This document shows, one piece after another, positions 60,111 through 64,000 of a DNA stretch of 64,000 bases. The position numbers and the translations under genes were made by a program. Under the pieces are notes generated by a model. That model saw only the letters and a program-made list of their open reading frames with translations, did not search any database and was not told the DNA's origin. Each line of letters begins with the position of its first letter. Position 1 is the first letter of the stretch. Source of the DNA: Lepidurus packardi (taxonomy: Eukaryota; Arthropoda; Branchiopoda; Notostraca; Triopsidae); NCBI GenBank assembly GCA_023053545.1, contig JAKZAN010000007.1:5022001-5086000 (forward strand), read 5' to 3'.

Positions 60111-63100
60111 TTACAGGCGGTCTAAACGAAAGTGATCTTCTGCTGAGGGGTCACAAACGACATTCATGTCAGGATCGGTGAGCATTTGCAATCCGTCTAG
60201 ATCAATGGGATCTAAGCCGGCTTTTAAAGCATCGTCAGACGGAAAATAGTCCGAGGCTTCAAAAACCCCATTCATGCCTAATACGGAACTCAAATCCTTG
60301 CCATAGGAATGGCGGGGCAAGTCTTCACTGGGATTGGAGAAATCTAGTAACCCCAAGGGACACACAAGAAAAACGAACGTTGATTACATTAATATCTTGT
60401 AAGAAAAGGCTTTTTTTATTAGGCGTTTAAGAAAACCCCGAAAAATTATGTATTTAGTAAGGTTTACCTTGCAAAATGATATCCGGAATGCTGGATGGCG
60501 TTTGAGGAGTTTGTGGGGTAGTTTGTTGGCCACGGTTGCTGCCAAATAATAAGTGTGTGGAAGAAGGGCTGTAGTACAAGGATTCCAAATCCATAGTTAA
60601 CGGAAGGCTCGCCAGCTGTGCCTAGAAAAAATAAAAAAAGTAAAACCAGAAAATATGGCTATGAGCTTTTCAGTGTTGATTGGAAACAAAGACAAATGAT
60701 GATTGTATTGGTAAACCAGCGACCGATATGCGCAGCTTTCCAAAAAAACAGATTACCTGCTGATGATAAGGAGGTGGGTCGGGCTTATAGCAGTCATAGT
60801 TTTGAATCAGCGGAAAACCAGACGAATGGCTATCCATCTAAAGCGACCGAAAAGAAACAAGAACATAAACATGCTAAAACAAAATAAAAGACTTCTGAAG
60901 ACTGAAAACTGAAATAAACACCAACTTCTAATAAAAAATCAATATTTCTCTGCATTGCTAGGCTAAAACTAACGACTGATCAAGCTTCTTTTGTTAAAAA
61001 AAAAAAAAGAAAAAAAAGGAAAAACACCATCTTACCTGTGAGGCGCGAACAGTAACAACCACGACAAACACAAGCAATAAATCCCAGAATACATATAAAA
61101 ATCTTACCATATTGAACTGCTCGAACTGCTGCTGTATTGCATTAGCTTGGTTGTGGAAGTAGACTTGCTGTCCTCCATGTTGTCCTTGGTTGGAGACCAC
61201 ATTGCCCATATTGTTCAGGTCCGAGAAGGGCGAAGCTGGTGAAGGCGCTATTCCTGGTGAAGAGGCGGGGCTTAGGCTCTGTGATACAGGACTGGGCGGT
61301 GCACTGTTCACTAGGCTGTTGTCACCCGGACTGTTGCTGCGGTAGACCATAGGACACTGCAAAAACATTTAAATTGTTAAAATGTGTAACTTATCAATTC
61401 CCCCTGAAATTCAATAAAAACTGAAATTTGAATTAGTATACTAAATAAAACATTCACCATCAACAGAAACAATTAAGAATAAATGACCAAGTATTGATCG
61501 TACAGTACTTGTCAAATAGAATGACACTCGTGCGACACTACCATACAAAATAACAATGGCGTTTGCTATGTGCTTACCGGTACGGTCAAACCAGGGGAAT
61601 TTTGAGGGCTAGGTCTCAGTAAAGGCTGGGGATTCCGGTATGCAGTGAGAACATTATGGTGATGCTACAGCATACAAAGGCATGACATGACAGGAACCGC
61701 AGAAAATGCAAACAAAAAACGGTAAAAATCGATATGAGTAAACAAACATGCATCTAAAGTAATGCATCTAAGTAAGTTAAGAAAGATTAAACATATTTTA
61801 TTGATTAAACATGACTAAACAACAAAAAGATAAAAAAAGGCATGCCAAGTATTTGAAGGTAATGAATCTGGAATTAAAAACGTAATGGATAAGCAAGTTT
61901 TTTCTATACCGTAGGTATGGGTTGAGACGGGGTGGACATCGCATGTCGTTGTGTAGGACTATGAGCAGGGCTGTAGTCCCCAGGTTGCGGCGAGGCTTGA
62001 TTCTGGTACAGATACTGATTCGGGAGAAAGCCGGACATCTGGTTCCCAGCACTATCCATTACTATGCCCTTTTAAAAAGGAGTAAAGGAAACGTTTGTTT
62101 AAGAGAGTGAACTTTTTTTTAGATATGTTTTAAACTGAACACATTGGATCTATTGGACTCATTCCACGGTACTAAAGAGGTTAACAAGGCATAACAAGAC
62201 ACAACAAAACCCAATCCAGTCATTAGCAGAAATTAAAAGATTGAAAAAGTTGTCTGCACCAACCTTGGACGTATGCAGGTATCTCGAGCTGTTGACAGAT
62301 GGCACATTAAGAAGGTGCTGTGTTCGCCAAGGGCCAAAAGCAAAAGAACACACAGGCACACAGCAACCGACAATACGACAACGACAACGAAAATGGCAAA
62401 TTAACGAAAAAACAAAAACAAAAGATAAGCAATCAAATAAAGAAATCATCGTGATTAAATTAAATAAATTTATAAATACATTTTGCTCCTTGGCTTTTGT
62501 TTAGGATATCAGGGGGAAGAGTACGAAGTCGGTATTAAGCTTAAGCCATGCACAGTACAGTACGCGCCATGCAAAGGTGATTTAGAAGAGAAGCCTGCAG
62601 CACATTCTAAAGTGCCAACTTACGGGAGAACCGCTAGTGTGAGTTAGCGTCCCACTTATACTGCAACCCGGCGAAACAGAGGTATGAGAGCGAGGGGGGG
62701 TACCCAACACCAGGTTTTGCAAGTGATGATGGTGTCGCCGCCGCCCCGGGAGGGCGGGGCCTGGACTTGTACCTCGAAGACCCGAAACGCGATTAGGACC
62801 AGTACCCATGTCATTGGCCGAGGATCCAGAGCCAAGCGCTGGGATGTTCAAAGAGGTAGAAGGTGTGGCAGAAGCAGGGGAGGAAGAGGACGGAACGATG
62901 GTACTAACCCCGTTTAGATATGTGGGTCCAGAACCGGGTCCGTTTCCTGGATAAGGTGAAAGTCGACCGGGGGAGGCGTGGCCTGGGCTTGGACATGCCG
63001 CGCTCTAAAAATGTGCACATACAGGTTGGCGAGTGAGTACTCAACAGTCAACAATACTAAACGAGGTTAAACTAAAACGGAAACGAAATAAAGATCTCTC

Positions 63101-63379
63101 TAGAACAGAAAATTGTGTTTGACCACAAACAACGGTGGAGCGCTGGTTACTACGTGAACAAAGGCATTCGGAAACTTTACACTGACCTCCGTCTGTCCAA
63201 GACAGTAAAAAGTGTCACTTACTGGACTGTAAGGTGACTGAGGATGTCCTGAGTCTTCGAAATCCAACGGCGTAGGTAAAGGAGATGAGAACTGCAGGTT
63301 CGTCAAGTCCGGCAACGACCCCGTATTGTTGCCAATGGGGATTTGCAAAGCTGAATTATCTTGCGCAGACGGGCAAATA
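60111..63379 (-). CDS. CRTC: CREB-regulated transcription coactivator, 3' part
   Basis: CRTC proteins bind the CREB bZIP and boost cAMP-responsive transcription; phosphorylation by SIK/AMPK-type kinases holds them in the cytoplasm. Eight exons lie in the window: 63379-63223, 63004-62624, 62068-61910, 61664-61578, 61356-61108, 60837-60757, 60621-60468 and 60343-60111, about 499 aa, all in phase. The first visible exon has the family block NTGSLPDLTNLQFSSPLPTP with LDFED. Ser/Pro/Gln-rich middle exons follow, then TPQTPQTPSSIPDIIL with FSNPSEDLP (C-terminal transactivation segment). The end is DPSAEDHFRLDRL, matching the family's terminal motif. The N-terminal CREB-binding coiled coil and main phosphorylation sites must lie right of the window. 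The intron after 63379 contains a Tigger-like insertion. Confidence 0.93.
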
Positions 63380-63544
63380 CTGCAATTACAAAAAACTCGT
63401 TGGTTTAAAACAATACTAAAAAATTGTACACTTGTAAAGTTAACGAAACTATAGAAAAATTAACAACATACTAAAATCCAAATGAAAATAGCAAAAACTG
63501 TTGCACTTGACTTTACTACAATGGTATCCGAAAGGAAAAAAGTA

Positions 63545-64000
63545 CAGTAGATGCCGCATATTGTGATCATGTTTGTCAAATGAATATTGATACTATTAAG
63601 CGGAGACTCTAATAACCCAAACCGGAAATATGCAATAGAATGCTACGATTAATCGGCGCGTGAAACGAACGGGCTTTCCCAGATATTCCCTTTTTATAGT
63701 CACTACCTCCACAATTGTTTATTTCGTAGCGATTTTTCAACAATTTTGATACAGATGATTGAGGGATTCCTAACTTAACGGCCGCTTCCCTTTGTGGCAA
63801 ATCTGTTGAATGTAACTTGCCATGAGCCGCAACTTCTCTTTTACATTTAGATCAACCATTTTCTTGTTCGTCCCCATTTTATATAACCACACGTCTAAAA
63901 CACAACCAACACTACGCCTTTGAAGCCTACTCCTACGCTTAGGTAGGGTTCTCAACACGATATCCCTTCTAATTTTCCCATTCAGTAAAAGGAACTGGTC
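63545..64000 (-). mobile_element. Tigger/pogo-like transposon derivative, copy 2 (cut by window end)
   Basis: It starts CAGTAGATGCCGCATATTG next to a TA (63543-63544) and runs colinear with copy 1 at 50580 onward to the window edge (both contain TTAGGTAGGGTTCTCAACAC). It lies in a CRTC intron, on the same strand as CRTC by ORF orientation. The far end is not visible. Confidence 0.8.
63609..63877 (-). pseudogene. Frameshifted psq-type HTH ORF of Tigger copy 2
   Basis: The ATG (MGTNKKMVDLNVKEKLRLM) aligns with copy 1, but about 10 bases present there (AAGATTCAAT on the plus strand) are missing near 63823. The first frame therefore shifts, and the helix-turn-helix piece (QREAAVKLGIPQSSVSKLLK) continues in another frame. 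The rest matches copy 1 closely, including the stop near the left end. Confidence 0.75.

Overview
The window is eukaryotic nuclear DNA, most likely from an arthropod. Genes are split by short GT-AG introns, many of them 60-300 bp. The recognisable proteins are animal families: villin, CSRNP/Axud1, HMG-CoA reductase, phosphomevalonate kinase, a DEG/ENaC channel, two DIP/lachesin-type Ig proteins and CRTC. Arthropod is favoured by the DIP/lachesin pair and by TTAGG-type pentamers inside a mobile element. No bacterial operon structure is visible. Exon models below were built by hand from splice sites, reading frame and family alignment from memory; each spliced total is divisible by three.

Layout. 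1-1.1 kb: 3' part of a bestrophin-like gene (+). 1.5-3.7 kb: non-coding, with two identical 26-bp palindromes and a decayed tRNA-like sequence. 3.76-7.15 kb: complete 14-exon villin gene (-). 9.99-13.0 kb: CSRNP-type nuclear protein (-). 14.9-19.2 kb: complete 17-exon HMG-CoA reductase gene (-). 21.3-22.0 kb: phosphomevalonate kinase (+), divergent from HMGCR across about 2 kb. 22-26.8 kb: non-coding, repeat-bearing. 26.8-28.9 kb: intact DEG/ENaC channel, followed at 29.4-31.8 kb by two decaying relatives. 31.8-39.6 kb: no gene seen. 39.6-41.8 kb and 53.8-56.8 kb: two DIP/lachesin-like cell-surface genes (+), separated by a 12-kb transposon-rich stretch. 60.1-63.4 kb: 3' part of CRTC (-), running off the right edge.

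The functional pairing that stands out is HMGCR and PMVK, two enzymes of the mevalonate pathway sharing one intergenic region. The accessory content is mainly short non-autonomous DNA transposons: a family with nested CACAAGGAC-type inverted ends (four copies), a Tigger/pogo-like family keeping only an N-terminal DNA-binding ORF (two copies), and a hAT-like element with an 8-bp target duplication plus a 34-bp relict of the same family. No CRISPR array or novel defence-like system was found.
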